Shown here one piece after another: positions 15,537 through 23,796 of a stretch of DNA of 36,582 nt. The DNA lies in NCBI GenBank assembly GCA_027486495.1, contig JAIXOZ010000096.1, forward strand, positions 1-36,582, written 5' to 3'. A program made the position numbers and the translations under genes. Origin of the DNA: Comamonadaceae bacterium (lineage in GTDB: Bacteria; Pseudomonadota; Gammaproteobacteria; Burkholderiales; Burkholderiaceae_C). Within the stretch, counting starts at the first letter, position 1; each line of letters opens with the position of its first letter. The notes under the pieces were generated by a model. That model was not told where the DNA came from, made no database searches, and was given only the letters and a program-made list of their open reading frames with translations.

Positions 15537-15971
15537 ATGGCCTTGAACCTTCCCCGCCGCTTCGATGCCCAGTCTTTGAAAGCTTTGGCCCTGGCGGCAT
15601 CTCCGAAGTCGTGCCAATGTCCATTGGGGCCCTGTTCAGGCTGGGAGAGCGTGACCGAAGACCGCTGGCCGACACCCAGCTTGACCGCCGTGGGCAGTCT
15701 TCGTGCAGACACCGCCGATGGTGACCAAGCTTCGGGCAGTGAGCCCACGTTTGAAGAATTCCACCCCCAGGGCACACGTTACGAAAGTGCCCTTGCGCCC
15801 ATTGCGCCGCAATTTTTCCCTTACAACCGATGCGATGTTTTTTCTTGCAGCCGCTGCGAGCGTTTTTTGCTCAGGTACACCGAGTTTGGGGGCTACTACG
15901 TGGACCACCGGGTGCGCGCACTGAACGCAGAGTTGGTGGTCGACGCGCCGCTACCAGACGCGGCTGCTTGA
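15537..15971 (+). CDS. Conserved hypothetical protein with Cys pairs
   Basis: The 144-residue soluble protein begins LPRRFDAQSL and contains CQCPLGPCSGW, a central EEFHPQGTRYES, APIAPQFFPYNRCDVFSCSRCERFLLRYTEFGGYYVDHRVR and a short acidic end. I recognise this pattern as a conserved but unassigned family of Burkholderiales. Two clusters of Cys (CxCx4C at residues 26-32 and Cx4CxxC near 101-109) could form a zinc site; that is an inference. ATG 15537 is the first ATG and directly precedes the conserved start. It faces the Bug gene tail-to-tail with 2 bp between the stop codons. No partner gene suggests a role. Confidence 0.8.
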   Translation: MALNLPRRFDAQSLKALALAASPKSCQCPLGPCSGWESVTEDRWPTPSLTAVGSLRADTADGDQASGSEPTFEEFHPQGTRYESALAPIAPQFFPYNRCDVFSCSRCERFLLRYTEFGGYYVDHRVRALNAELVVDAPLPDAAA

Positions 15972-15973
15972 AC

Positions 15974-16954
15974 TCAGTCGGGTTTGATGCCGTTGTCGCG
16001 GACCACTTTGGCCCAGGTGTCGATCTGGCCGTCAATGAAGGTCTTGGCTTTTTCAACACTGCCGCCTGAAATCTCAATGCCCTGAGCCACCAGACGTTTG
16101 GAGACATCCGGGTTGGCCAGTGCCTTGTTCAGTTCTTCGTTCATGCGTTTGATGATGTCCGGGGGCGTTTTGGACGAGGCCAAAAGTGCCCACCAAGCGG
16201 GCGCTTCGAATCCTGCAAAGCCCGCTTCGGCAATGGTCGGCACGTCAGGAAAGTCGGCGACACGTTTGGCCGATGTGACGGCCAGCGGCCTCAAGCGCTT
16301 GCTGTCGATGTGCGGTTTGTTCAAAAAGACGGTGGCCATGGACAGGGGGATGTGCCCTGCAATGGCATCGTTCATCAAGGGGCCACCCCCTTTGAACGGG
16401 ACGTGGTTGAATTCCATGCCGCCACTTTTGCCCAGCAAAGACATGGCCAAATGCGCCAGGCTGCCATTGCCAATCGAGCCATAGGCAACGTTCTTTTTGG
16501 CCTTGGCAGCGGCCACCACGTCGCCAAATGTTTTGTACTCGGTGTTGGCGTGTGTGGTCAGCATCATGGCCGAGGTGCCCACCAGCACCAGAGGGGTCAG
16601 GTCCTTTTTGCTGTCGTAGGGCATGTTGGGCATCAGGCTCTGGTTGACGCCATGCGTGTCGAACACGACTGCAAAGGTGTAGCCATCGGCGGGGGCGCTG
16701 AGCACGCTCGCCGTGCCGATCACGCCCGAGGCGCCGCCTTTGTTTTCAACCACCACGCTTTGGCCCAGTTGCTGAGACAGGGGGCCCGACAAAATGCGCG
16801 CCACTTGGTCCACCGATCCGCCCGGCGGAAACACCGCCACCAATTTGATGGGCTGTTTGCTGGGCCAGGCTTGGGCCCAAGTGCCCAGGGGCAAGCCGGC
16901 GGCCAACACCGCGCCCGCGAGGCAAACGGCGCGCTTCATCCAGGAGGCTGTCAT
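15974..16954 (-). CDS. Tripartite tricarboxylate transporter (Bug) substrate-binding protein
   Basis: The 326-residue periplasmic protein has a signal peptide (MKRAVCLAGAVLAAGLPLGTWAQA) followed by the Bug-family start WPSKQPIKLVAVFPPGGSVDQVAR. Also present are VVENKGGASGVIGTASV, YGSIGNGSLAHLAMSLL and PFKGGGPLMNDAIAGHIPL. Bug proteins capture carboxylates and other small molecules for the TctAB permease, or act as sensors, and are very numerous in Burkholderiales. No tctA or tctB lies nearby, so this is an orphan binding protein and its ligand is unknown. ATG 16954 and an alternative ATG at 16939 (MKRAV) both fit; the latter sits directly at the signal peptide. Confidence 0.93.
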   Translation of the reverse strand: MTASWMKRAVCLAGAVLAAGLPLGTWAQAWPSKQPIKLVAVFPPGGSVDQVARILSGPLSQQLGQSVVVENKGGASGVIGTASVLSAPADGYTFAVVFDTHGVNQSLMPNMPYDSKKDLTPLVLVGTSAMMLTTHANTEYKTFGDVVAAAKAKKNVAYGSIGNGSLAHLAMSLLGKSGGMEFNHVPFKGGGPLMNDAIAGHIPLSMATVFLNKPHIDSKRLRPLAVTSAKRVADFPDVPTIAEAGFAGFEAPAWWALLASSKTPPDIIKRMNEELNKALANPDVSKRLVAQGIEISGGSVEKAKTFIDGQIDTWAKVVRDNGIKPD

Positions 16955-17030
16955 GTTTGATTTCCTTGTTGATCAATATGGATCTGGAAAGTATCTGCGG
17001 GATGCGTGGTTTTCCCTTCAGCGTAATCCC

Positions 17031-17205
17031 TTAAGCCAAAAGCGCGTTTTTGCGGGTGTTGAGAGTCAAGGCCTGGTTTACCCAGCAGCTAACGGGGGGT
17101 CAGGCCCCACAGCTTGGGTTCATCACCTTGGTCAGCTCTCCCGTGATCCGTTTCCAGACAAAAGTGCCTTTGGCTGAAGTCGGGTTCATAAAAACGCACA
17201 TGGGT
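17031..17205 (-). pseudogene. Flavin reductase family remnant
   Basis: The 303-bp gap between the Bug gene and the next small gene contains decayed coding sequence on the minus strand. One frame reads THVRFYEPDFS near 17204-17172, resembling the MHFYEP start of the flavin reductase at 13885-14520. The other frame then reads GTFVWKRITGELTKVMNPSC, which aligns with GEFVWNLVTRPLAETMNQTC in that protein, followed by a stop where the relative has VPP. The region between these two blocks in an intact gene is missing. It is best read as the scar of a deleted, frameshifted paralogue. Confidence is moderate, as only about 30 residues align. Confidence 0.5.
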
Positions 17206-17212
17206 CAGCTCG

Positions 17213-17238
17213 AAAAAAAACCCCTCGAGAGGGGTTTA
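17213..17238 (-). terminator. Rho-independent terminator of the small secreted protein gene
   Basis: On the minus strand AACCCCTC and GAGGGGTT form a stem (17219-17236 on the plus strand), followed by a run of eight T. It lies about 20 bp after the stop codon of the 50-residue secreted protein. The stem plus U-tract is textbook. Confidence 0.85.
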
Positions 17239-17257
17239 GGCCTAAGGGCAAGAATGT

Positions 17258-17410
17258 TTACTTCTTGACGCAAGCTGGGTTCTTTTCGTTTTCTTTCTTG
17301 GAGCAGTCGACTTTTTTGTCGTCCATTTTGCCGCCGCCGTGCGCACCTGCGAAGGCGGGCATGGACACCAACATGAAAGCGGAAACGAGAGCGGTCATCA
17401 CGAATTTCAT
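17258..17410 (-). CDS. Small secreted Lys-rich protein (50 aa)
   Basis: A 50-codon frame runs from ATG 17410 to TAA 17258-17260, preceded by AAGG about 9 bases before the ATG and followed by a strong terminator. The protein has a clear signal peptide (MKFVMTALVSAFMLVSMPAFA, cleavage after AFA) and a mature part of only about 29 residues: GAHGGGKMDDKK, then two Cys in VDCSKK and ACVKK with many Lys. It would be exported and might form one disulphide or bind a metal through His/Cys. The complete gene architecture makes it credible despite its size. I do not recognise the family and assign no function. It is divergent from the TPR gene. Confidence 0.8.
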   Translation of the reverse strand: MKFVMTALVSAFMLVSMPAFAGAHGGGKMDDKKVDCSKKENEKNPACVKK

Positions 17411-17508
17411 AAAAAACACCTTAAAGGAGAGAGGTTGATAAAAAGAGCAAAAATGGTCGGTTAACGTGGGCTAACACACAGACCCATACTATCAAGCATC
17501 AAAGGCAC

Positions 17509-18792
17509 ATGAAAACAATGGACAAAACCCATCGCCACCACTCGGATGCTCTCAGATCGATGTCAGTCGCAGTCGCCACCGCGTTGTTGGGGCTCGCTGT
17601 GACCTTGTCACCCGTTGCAGCCCAAGAGCGTTATCGGCCCTCAGAGGCTACCGTGGTTTTGTCCGCGTCGGTGCATGCGGTCAGTGGACGTGAAAACTCT
17701 TTGCGAGCTTTGGACAAAGCCTGGCGGTCTCAACCTCAAAATTTGCCCTCCGCGCTGACCTATGCCAGGGCGGTTTTCACATTGGGCCTGACCGAGGGTG
17801 ACTTGCGTTGGTATGGTTCGGCCAAGGCGGCTTTAACACCCTGGTGGACTGCTTCTGATTTGCCAGCGGAGGCCTATTTTTTGCGGGGCTTGGTCAAGCA
17901 AGGCTTTCACGATTTTCAGGATGGCTTGCAAGACATCAACCGTGCCATCGCCTTGGAGCCTTCACGCGCCGAGTTTTGGTCTTGGCGATTTGCTTTGCAC
18001 TTGCTTTTGGCAGATATGGCTTCGGTCCAAAAGGACATTGAGGAAATAGGTCGGTTGTTTGGCGAAGAAGAAGCCAAAGTCTACCGCGCTGTTTTTCTCT
18101 ACCGCACAGGCCAGCCTTTGCCAGCGGTGGAGATGCTGAGCCAGTCCATTCGCTGGGTCAACTACCAAGACGCTTCTTCGCAAGACTGGCTGGGGTTCCA
18201 TTTGGGCGAGGCGCACCGCGTGGCCGGACAGCCTGCGAAAGCTTTGGCCGTTTGGGGGCAGCGCCTCAAGACCAGTCCACAGTCGCATCTGATCCGCTTG
18301 TCTTTGGCCGATCTGCTCAACCAGCAAGGCCAGTACAGCCAAGCCCTGACCACCGCCATGGCTGCCACCAGCCGTAGCAATGTCCAAAACAGCACCGCCA
18401 CCATGACCGATGCGCTCTTGATGCAGGCGGTGTTGGCCAGTCGCGGCTTGAAAGACCCGAATGAGAGCCGTTTGGCCAGCCAGTTGGAAGCGCGGCTGAA
18501 GTCGCAAGCGCTGCGGCAAGAGGCCTTGATTGAGCGCCCCAAACTCATTTACCAAATTGCCTATGGGCGTGATGTGAAGGCAGGGCTGGCCTTGTCCGTC
18601 GACAATTGGCAGTTGCAAAAAGAACCACCAGACGCTTTGCTGTTTGTGCAGGCCGCGTTGGCGCTGGGCCAAGCCCGTGCTGCCGAACCCGTGGTCAGCT
18701 GGGCCGAAAAAACCGGTTACACGGATCCGCAATTGACGCCTCTGCTGGCGCAGCTCAAAGCTCACCCGAGTTGGAAAGGAGGGCGTCCATGA
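17509..18792 (+). CDS. Secreted tetratricopeptide-repeat protein
   Basis: The 427-residue protein has a signal peptide (about residues 17-38, ending SPVAAQ) and is otherwise helical with degenerate TPR-like repeats. Clear examples are AEAYFLRGLVKQGFHDFQDGLQDINRAIALEPSRAEFW near residue 125, GFHLGEAHRVAGQPAKALAVWGQRLKTSP near 235, and LADLLNQQGQYSQALTTAMA near 270. TPRs bind partner proteins; the role here is unknown. ATG 17509 could be replaced by ATG 17518. The stop codon overlaps the start of the HupE-like gene (ATGA at 18789-18792), so translation of the two is coupled and the products probably work together in the periplasm or inner membrane. Confidence 0.82.
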   Translation: MKTMDKTHRHHSDALRSMSVAVATALLGLAVTLSPVAAQERYRPSEATVVLSASVHAVSGRENSLRALDKAWRSQPQNLPSALTYARAVFTLGLTEGDLRWYGSAKAALTPWWTASDLPAEAYFLRGLVKQGFHDFQDGLQDINRAIALEPSRAEFWSWRFALHLLLADMASVQKDIEEIGRLFGEEEAKVYRAVFLYRTGQPLPAVEMLSQSIRWVNYQDASSQDWLGFHLGEAHRVAGQPAKALAVWGQRLKTSPQSHLIRLSLADLLNQQGQYSQALTTAMAATSRSNVQNSTATMTDALLMQAVLASRGLKDPNESRLASQLEARLKSQALRQEALIERPKLIYQIAYGRDVKAGLALSVDNWQLQKEPPDALLFVQAALALGQARAAEPVVSWAEKTGYTDPQLTPLLAQLKAHPSWKGGRP

Positions 18793-19967
18793 TGTCTTTT
18801 GCCCGAAACTGGACACCTCAGCGATGGCTTTTTGCAGCTGTTTTGGCAGGGATCAACTTGCTGATTACCCCTGCGGCCCATGCGCACTCCAGCAGCAACA
18901 GTTACCTCACGCTCAGCACCTCAGGTCCGGCCTTGACACTGAGGGCCGATGTCCACATGCGCGACCTTGACTTGAATTTTGACTTGGATGCCAATCGCGA
19001 TGGTCAAGTCACTTGGGGTGAAATCCAGGTTCGAAGCACCGAATTGAATGAGTGGTTGGGCCAAGGCATCGTCCTCACGGCCGCAGGCCAAAAATGCACA
19101 TTGACCAGCCCTGACTTGCAAGCCAGTGAGCACGCAGATGGCACTTACCTGAGCGCCCAGTGGGTCGTCAATTGCCCAGGCCTTTCTTCTGCAGCGCAGG
19201 CGGCTGAAGCGGGTCTGGCATTGCGTTATGGCTTGATTTTTGCACAAGACAGTTTGCACCGCGGCTTGCTCAAGGTCGATTTCGGCGATGACCAAACCAG
19301 CGCTTTGCTGAGCCCGGAAAGGCCCGAGGCGCAAGTCAGTCACGCTGACGGCAGCCCGTTGAAAGTTTTCGGGCGCTATGTGATCGAGGGCGTTTGGCAC
19401 ATCTGGATTGGTATCGATCACATTGTTTTTTTACTCAGCCTGTTGGCTCTGGCCCCCTTGCAGTCTTCGCGCCAAAGGGTGGTGCATTGGCAAGCGGCCA
19501 AGGAGGCACGGCCCGTGGTGTTGGATGTGCTGGCGGTCGTCACGGCCTTCACTGTGGCTCACTCCATCACCTTGGGTTTGACCATCACGGGCTGGCTCAC
19601 GCCCCCGGCTGATTTGGTCGAGCCTGCGATTGCCCTGTCGGTGGTACTGGCCGCGCTGAACAATTTGCTGGGTTTTAGCGCCCTCAAACGCTGGCGACTC
19701 GCCTTTGTGTTCGGTCTGGTGCACGGCTTTGGGTTTGCCAGCGTACTTCTAGACCTTGGCTTGCCCGCAAGTGCGTTGCTGGCCGCTTTGGGTGGCTTCA
19801 ACATCGGTGTGGAGTTGGGGCAACTCGCCATCGTGGGGGTGTTTTTGCCTGCGGCTTGGCTGCTGCGCCACACTCGGTTTTACCGCTGGGTTGTGGTGGT
19901 GGGTGGCTCCGTGGCCATTGTGGTGTTGGGGGTGTTTTGGACACTGGAGCGCATGGGTTGGCTCTGA
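18789..19967 (+). CDS. HupE/UreJ-family membrane protein with periplasmic EF-hand-like domain
   Basis: The 392-residue protein starts at ATG 18789, 6 bases after a perfect AAAGGAGG; a longer open frame upstream overlaps the TPR gene and is rejected. After a signal peptide (to about residue 32, AAHAHS) comes a periplasmic domain of about 170 residues. It contains DANRDGQVTWGE at residues 67-78, a canonical EF-hand loop with Asp/Asn at positions 1, 3 and 5, Gly at 6 and Glu at 12. The C-terminal half is the HupE/UreJ membrane domain, with the His-rich helix HIWIGIDHIVFLLSLL, the later VTAFTVAHSITL and LVHGFGFAS. HupE relatives move nickel or cobalt in some systems, but no hydrogenase or urease gene lies nearby, so the metal is unknown. 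Confidence 0.85.
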   Translation: MMSFARNWTPQRWLFAAVLAGINLLITPAAHAHSSSNSYLTLSTSGPALTLRADVHMRDLDLNFDLDANRDGQVTWGEIQVRSTELNEWLGQGIVLTAAGQKCTLTSPDLQASEHADGTYLSAQWVVNCPGLSSAAQAAEAGLALRYGLIFAQDSLHRGLLKVDFGDDQTSALLSPERPEAQVSHADGSPLKVFGRYVIEGVWHIWIGIDHIVFLLSLLALAPLQSSRQRVVHWQAAKEARPVVLDVLAVVTAFTVAHSITLGLTITGWLTPPADLVEPAIALSVVLAALNNLLGFSALKRWRLAFVFGLVHGFGFASVLLDLGLPASALLAALGGFNIGVELGQLAIVGVFLPAAWLLRHTRFYRWVVVVGGSVAIVVLGVFWTLERMGWL

Positions 19968-19968
19968 T

Positions 19969-19990
19969 GGCCCAAATTTGGGCCGTTTTC
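19969..19990 (+). terminator. Rho-independent terminator of the TPR-HupE operon
   Basis: GGCCC (19969-19973) and GGGCC (19980-19984) flank AAATTT, the whole being a perfect 16-bp palindrome, followed by GTTTTCTAGTTGTTTT. It begins two bases past the stop codon of the HupE-like gene. Confidence 0.75.
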
Positions 19991-20214
19991 TAGTTGTTTT
20001 ATCTTCAAAATCATCTCGACTGGGCAGTGCCGATGTTGTGATGAAGTTTGCCCCCAATCCCCGTGCCCAAAGGTGTGGATAAGTCCTTGCACAACTGCGC
20101 CAAGCCGCATTCCGATTGACGTGGCGGCTGGTGCTTAAAAATTGGGCAGCGCAGGGCGCTTGTCATGAGCCTGGTGACGGGCACGATTGCGGCTATTCTT
20201 GTCCTTTCGTTCCC

Positions 20215-23200
20215 ATGTCTGCACTTGTTCACCGCATGCCTGCCTCCACCATTTCCCCCGGTTTCATTGCCCTGCACAGCCACCGCTCCGAGCGGCTGGC
20301 CGACACCCTGACGGGCTGGCTGCGTGCGCACCCGCTGGATCCGCTGGAGAGCGAAGTGGTGCTGGTGCAAAGCAACGGCATGGCTGAATGGATCAAGATC
20401 GAATTGGCGCGTCAAAGCGGTGTGTGCGCTGCCACGCGGGTGGAGCTGCCTTCGCGCTTTTTGTGGCGCACCTACCGGCAGGTGCTGGGCACGCACAATG
20501 TGCCGCCCGACTCGCCGCTGGACAAACTGCCCATGACCTGGCGGCTGATGGCTTTGCTGCCCGGCTGCCTGGGTGACCCGGTGTTCCAACCCGTGGCGGG
20601 TTTTTTGCGGGGCGACGAGCCCGACCGGTTGCTGCAACTGGCCAGTCGACTGGCGGATTTGTTTGACCAGTACCAGATTTACCGCCCCGATTGGCTGCAA
20701 GACTGGGCCGCTGGACATGATGTGTTGCGCAAATCGGCTGGTTCTGTTGCGTTGGCCGACGACCAACTTTGGCAGGCCGAGTTGTGGCGGCGCGTGCTGG
20801 CCACACTCGATGACGCCCAGCGCCAGGCCACCCGCCCGGCGCTGCATGCGCGGGCGCTGGCGCATTTGCAGTCAGCCCAGCCCCTGGCCAGTGCCGTGGC
20901 GCGGCGCGTGTCGGTGTTTGGCATGAGTCACATGTCCGGTCAACTGCTGGAGATATTGGCGGCGCTGGCCGCACACAGCCAGGTGATGCTGGCCGTGCCT
21001 AACCCGTGCCAGTACCACTGGGGTGACATCATCGACGGTCGCGAATGGCTGCAGTCCGAGCGCCGTCGCCATGCCTACCGAGGTGAGGCACTGGCCGCTT
21101 TGCCGTTGGCGCAGATGCACTTGCACGCGCCCACGCTTTTGGCCGCTTGGGGGCGGCAGGGACGCGATTTCATCCGCCAGCTTGACGCCTTTGACGACCT
21201 GCAAGCGGCCAAGCAACTCACTCAGTGGCCACGTTTGGACTTTTTTGACGATGTGCCCGGCGAAGACGGCACCCGCATGTTGGCGCAGTTGCAGCGTCGC
21301 ATTCGCGACCTGGAGCCGTCCAGTGGCGGGCGAGCGCCTGAGCCACTGGCAGCGGGCGATCATTCGTTGGTGTTCAAAATCGCCCACAGTCCGGTGCGCG
21401 AACTCGAGGTGCTGCACGACCAGCTGCTGCAGTGGTTCCACACGCCACCGGGCGACGGGAGTCTGTCGCCCCGCGACGTGGTGGTCATGGTGCCCGACAT
21501 CGAAACCATGGCCCCTGCCATTCGCGCCGTGTTTGGCCAGTACAAGCGCGCCGATGCGCGCTTTATCCCTTATGACATTGCCGACTTGGGCGCGCAGGCT
21601 ACAAGTGGGCTGATTCATGCGGTCGAGTGGTTGCTGGCCTTGCCGCAGCAGCGCAGCCGCATGAGTGAGCTGGTCGAGCTGCTTGAAGTGCCTGCCTTGG
21701 CTGCCCGCTTTGGGCTGAGCGAAGCGGGCTTGCCCACGCTCACCCGCTGGATGGCGGGCTCGGGCATCCGCTGGGGCTTGTCTGCCGAGCACCGCGCAGG
21801 CCTGGGCCTGGGCATGTGCGGTGAGGACAACTCGGCGCTCTTTGGTGTGCAGCGCATGCTCATGGGTTATGCCTGCGGGGCAGAACCAGTGAGTCCCGAT
21901 TCTGTGGGTGCCGACGCCCCCGGGGCCACGCCTTACCCAGAGGTCGGCGGGCTGGATGCCGAGCTGGCCGGGTCGCTTGCGCACCTGCTGCAAGCTTTGA
22001 TCGACTGGTGGCAAACCAGCACCCAAGAGGCCAGGCCCGTGCAATGGGCCGAGCGTGGCCGCGCCGTACTGGCCGCGATGTTCAAGCCGCGAGACGACAA
22101 CGACCGCAACGCCCTGTCTGCCTTGGACCAAGCGTTGACCGACTGGGTGCGGGCCTGCGCTGAGGCGGGATTTGCAGAGGCCGTGCCGCTGGCTGTGGCC
22201 CGTTCGGCCTGGCTTGAAGCGCTCAAAACGCCGCGACTCGAGCAGCGCTTTCGGGCCGGGGGCGTGACCTTTTGCACGCTCATGCCGATGCGGGCGATCC
22301 CGTTCAAGGCGGTGTGCCTGCTGGGCATGAACGACGGCGACTACCCGCGCCGCAGCCCGCGAGCGGACTTTGACCTGATGGGCCTCAATGGCATGAGCCG
22401 CCCCGGCGACCGCTCGCGCCGTGACGACGACCGGCAGCTCATGCTCGAAGCTTTGCTGTCAGCGCGCCAAGTGCTTTATGTCAGCTGGAGCGGCCGCAGC
22501 GTGCGCGACAACAGCGAACAACCGCCTTCGGTGCTGGTGTCACAACTGCGCGACGAGATCGACTTGCTGTGGGGCAAGGGCACGGCCCAACGCCAGACCA
22601 CCGTGCACCCGCTGCAAGCCTTCAGCCGTAACTATTTTGAAGAGGGCACTGGTTTGCAAACCTATGCCAAAGAGTGGCGTGCAGCGCAGGACACGGCGGC
22701 AATGGGAGCGGTCTTAGACCGCCAAACCCTCGCCGAAAAGCCATCGCAGTCAGAGGCCGCCTCTGTCGGTACACCGGTCGCTTGCTTGCCCCCACTGGAA
22801 TCCGCGCAGGGCGTGCCCGTCATCACGCTCACCCAACTCACCCGCTTTCTGCGCAAACCCGTGGGGGCGTTTTTTCGGGAACGCCTGCAAGTGCATCTGG
22901 ACGACGAGCGCAGCGAGTTGCACGACGAGGAACTCTTTGGATTGGTGGGCTTGGAGCTGTACCAGTTGATCGACCACGAGCTTCAGCATGTGCCCACTGA
23001 ACTGAGTGCCGACACATTGCCTGCGCATGTGCAGCAGGTGGTGCAGCGCCTGCGCCAGGCCGGGGCCTTGCCACTGGCGGGTGTGGGAACGCTCGCTGCA
23101 GAGCATCTCAAGGCCCGCCTGCAGGCCATGCTGGGCGCAGCGCTGCGCGAACGGCAGGCTTACCCCGATGCAGCCGAACGCCTGTTGGTGGATTGGGCGC

Positions 23201-23796
23201 ATCCCCAAGTCGCCTTGCAGGACGCGCTGGGCGATGTGCTGGTGGGCACAGTTTTCAATGAAGGCGCTCGGATGTCCTTGCACCTGCGCGCCAGCGATCT
23301 GGCCAGTTTCAAGACCCAAAAGCCGCTGGCCCACCCGGACAAGTTGATCGACATCTGGCTGCTGTCGCTGGCCGCTGCCGCCATGGACCAGCCCTTGAAG
23401 TGTGTGGTGGTGGGGCGCAATGCCGTGCTGCGCATGGCCGAGTCAGAGCCAGAGGCTGCCCGCGCCCAGTTGACCGCGCTGTTGGCCGTTTGGGCCGAGG
23501 GCATGCGTTGGCCGCTGCCGCTGCCACCCGGTGTGGCGCTGCAGTGGCTCAAAGACCCGGACAACCCCAACGCCCTGGCCGATGCCTACGAAGGCAGTGA
23601 CTTCAAGCGCGCCGAAAAAGACAAAGACCCGGCGCTGGCCCGCACCTACCCCCACCTCGGTGCCTTGCTGGACACGGGCGCTTTCGAGCGCCTGGCCCAA
23701 ACCGTTTACGCGCCCTTGAAGGCCTGGGCCGAGCAAGCCGAGATCGAAGCCTTGCCCGATGCGCCTCAGGACAGCGAAGAGGGAGAGCTGGCATGA
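20215..23796 (+). CDS. recC: Exodeoxyribonuclease V, gamma subunit RecC
   Basis: The 1193-residue protein aligns in outline with RecC, the Chi-recognition subunit of RecBCD. It opens GFIALHSHRSERLADTLTGWL and VLVQSNGMAEWIKIELAR. It then carries the inactive helicase-like blocks (LPSRFLWRTYRQVLG, VSVFGMSHMSGQLLEILAAL, VCLLGMNDGDYPRRSPRADFDLM) and the C-terminal nuclease-like fold with LTRFLRKPVGAFFRERLQV. The start is ATG 20215 or ATG 20236; the frame stays open to TTG 20116, but that stretch does not look like RecC. Its stop overlaps the recB start (ATGA at 23793-23796). Residues 830-853, just before the C-terminal domain, are encoded by a REP-like inverted pair. It is slightly longer than E. 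coli RecC (1122 residues). In the complex it steers the unwound strands and reads Chi. Confidence 0.93.
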   Translation: MSALVHRMPASTISPGFIALHSHRSERLADTLTGWLRAHPLDPLESEVVLVQSNGMAEWIKIELARQSGVCAATRVELPSRFLWRTYRQVLGTHNVPPDSPLDKLPMTWRLMALLPGCLGDPVFQPVAGFLRGDEPDRLLQLASRLADLFDQYQIYRPDWLQDWAAGHDVLRKSAGSVALADDQLWQAELWRRVLATLDDAQRQATRPALHARALAHLQSAQPLASAVARRVSVFGMSHMSGQLLEILAALAAHSQVMLAVPNPCQYHWGDIIDGREWLQSERRRHAYRGEALAALPLAQMHLHAPTLLAAWGRQGRDFIRQLDAFDDLQAAKQLTQWPRLDFFDDVPGEDGTRMLAQLQRRIRDLEPSSGGRAPEPLAAGDHSLVFKIAHSPVRELEVLHDQLLQWFHTPPGDGSLSPRDVVVMVPDIETMAPAIRAVFGQYKRADARFIPYDIADLGAQATSGLIHAVEWLLALPQQRSRMSELVELLEVPALAARFGLSEAGLPTLTRWMAGSGIRWGLSAEHRAGLGLGMCGEDNSALFGVQRMLMGYACGAEPVSPDSVGADAPGATPYPEVGGLDAELAGSLAHLLQALIDWWQTSTQEARPVQWAERGRAVLAAMFKPRDDNDRNALSALDQALTDWVRACAEAGFAEAVPLAVARSAWLEALKTPRLEQRFRAGGVTFCTLMPMRAIPFKAVCLLGMNDGDYPRRSPRADFDLMGLNGMSRPGDRSRRDDDRQLMLEALLSARQVLYVSWSGRSVRDNSEQPPSVLVSQLRDEIDLLWGKGTAQRQTTVHPLQAFSRNYFEEGTGLQTYAKEWRAAQDTAAMGAVLDRQTLAEKPSQSEAASVGTPVACLPPLESAQGVPVITLTQLTRFLRKPVGAFFRERLQVHLDDERSELHDEELFGLVGLELYQLIDHELQHVPTELSADTLPAHVQQVVQRLRQAGALPLAGVGTLAAEHLKARLQAMLGAALRERQAYPDAAERLLVDWAHPQVALQDALGDVLVGTVFNEGARMSLHLRASDLASFKTQKPLAHPDKLIDIWLLSLAAAAMDQPLKCVVVGRNAVLRMAESEPEAARAQLTALLAVWAEGMRWPLPLPPGVALQWLKDPDNPNALADAYEGSDFKRAEKDKDPALARTYPHLGALLDTGAFERLAQTVYAPLKAWAEQAEIEALPDAPQDSEEGELA
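22704..22767. repeat. REP-like inverted pair inside recC
   Basis: GGGAGCGGTCTTAGACCGCC at 22704-22723 is itself a hairpin (GCGGTCT with AGACCGC). About 20 bases on, 22743-22767 read in reverse complement give AGAGGCGGCCTCTGACTGCG, followed by AT. The core GCGG(T/C)CT...GAC(C/T)GC is shared by both arms and by the two arms in recD at 28850-28910. This is the head-to-head layout of a REP/BIME unit. The stretch is translated, with no stop and no frameshift. Confidence 0.6.

Noticed and set aside
18606..18788. N-terminal extension of the HupE-like gene
   Set aside because: It overlaps the TPR gene by 61 codons, whereas ATG 18789 has a perfect Shine-Dalgarno sequence and a signal peptide.
20100..20200. 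TTGACG at 20116 as a -35 box for recC
   Set aside because: No acceptable -10 box occurs at 16-18 bases; the nearest AT-rich hexamer is 14 bases away.
20116..20214. N-terminal extension of recC from TTG 20116
   Set aside because: The 33 extra residues do not resemble RecC, and ATG 20215 or 20236 lies right before the conserved start.
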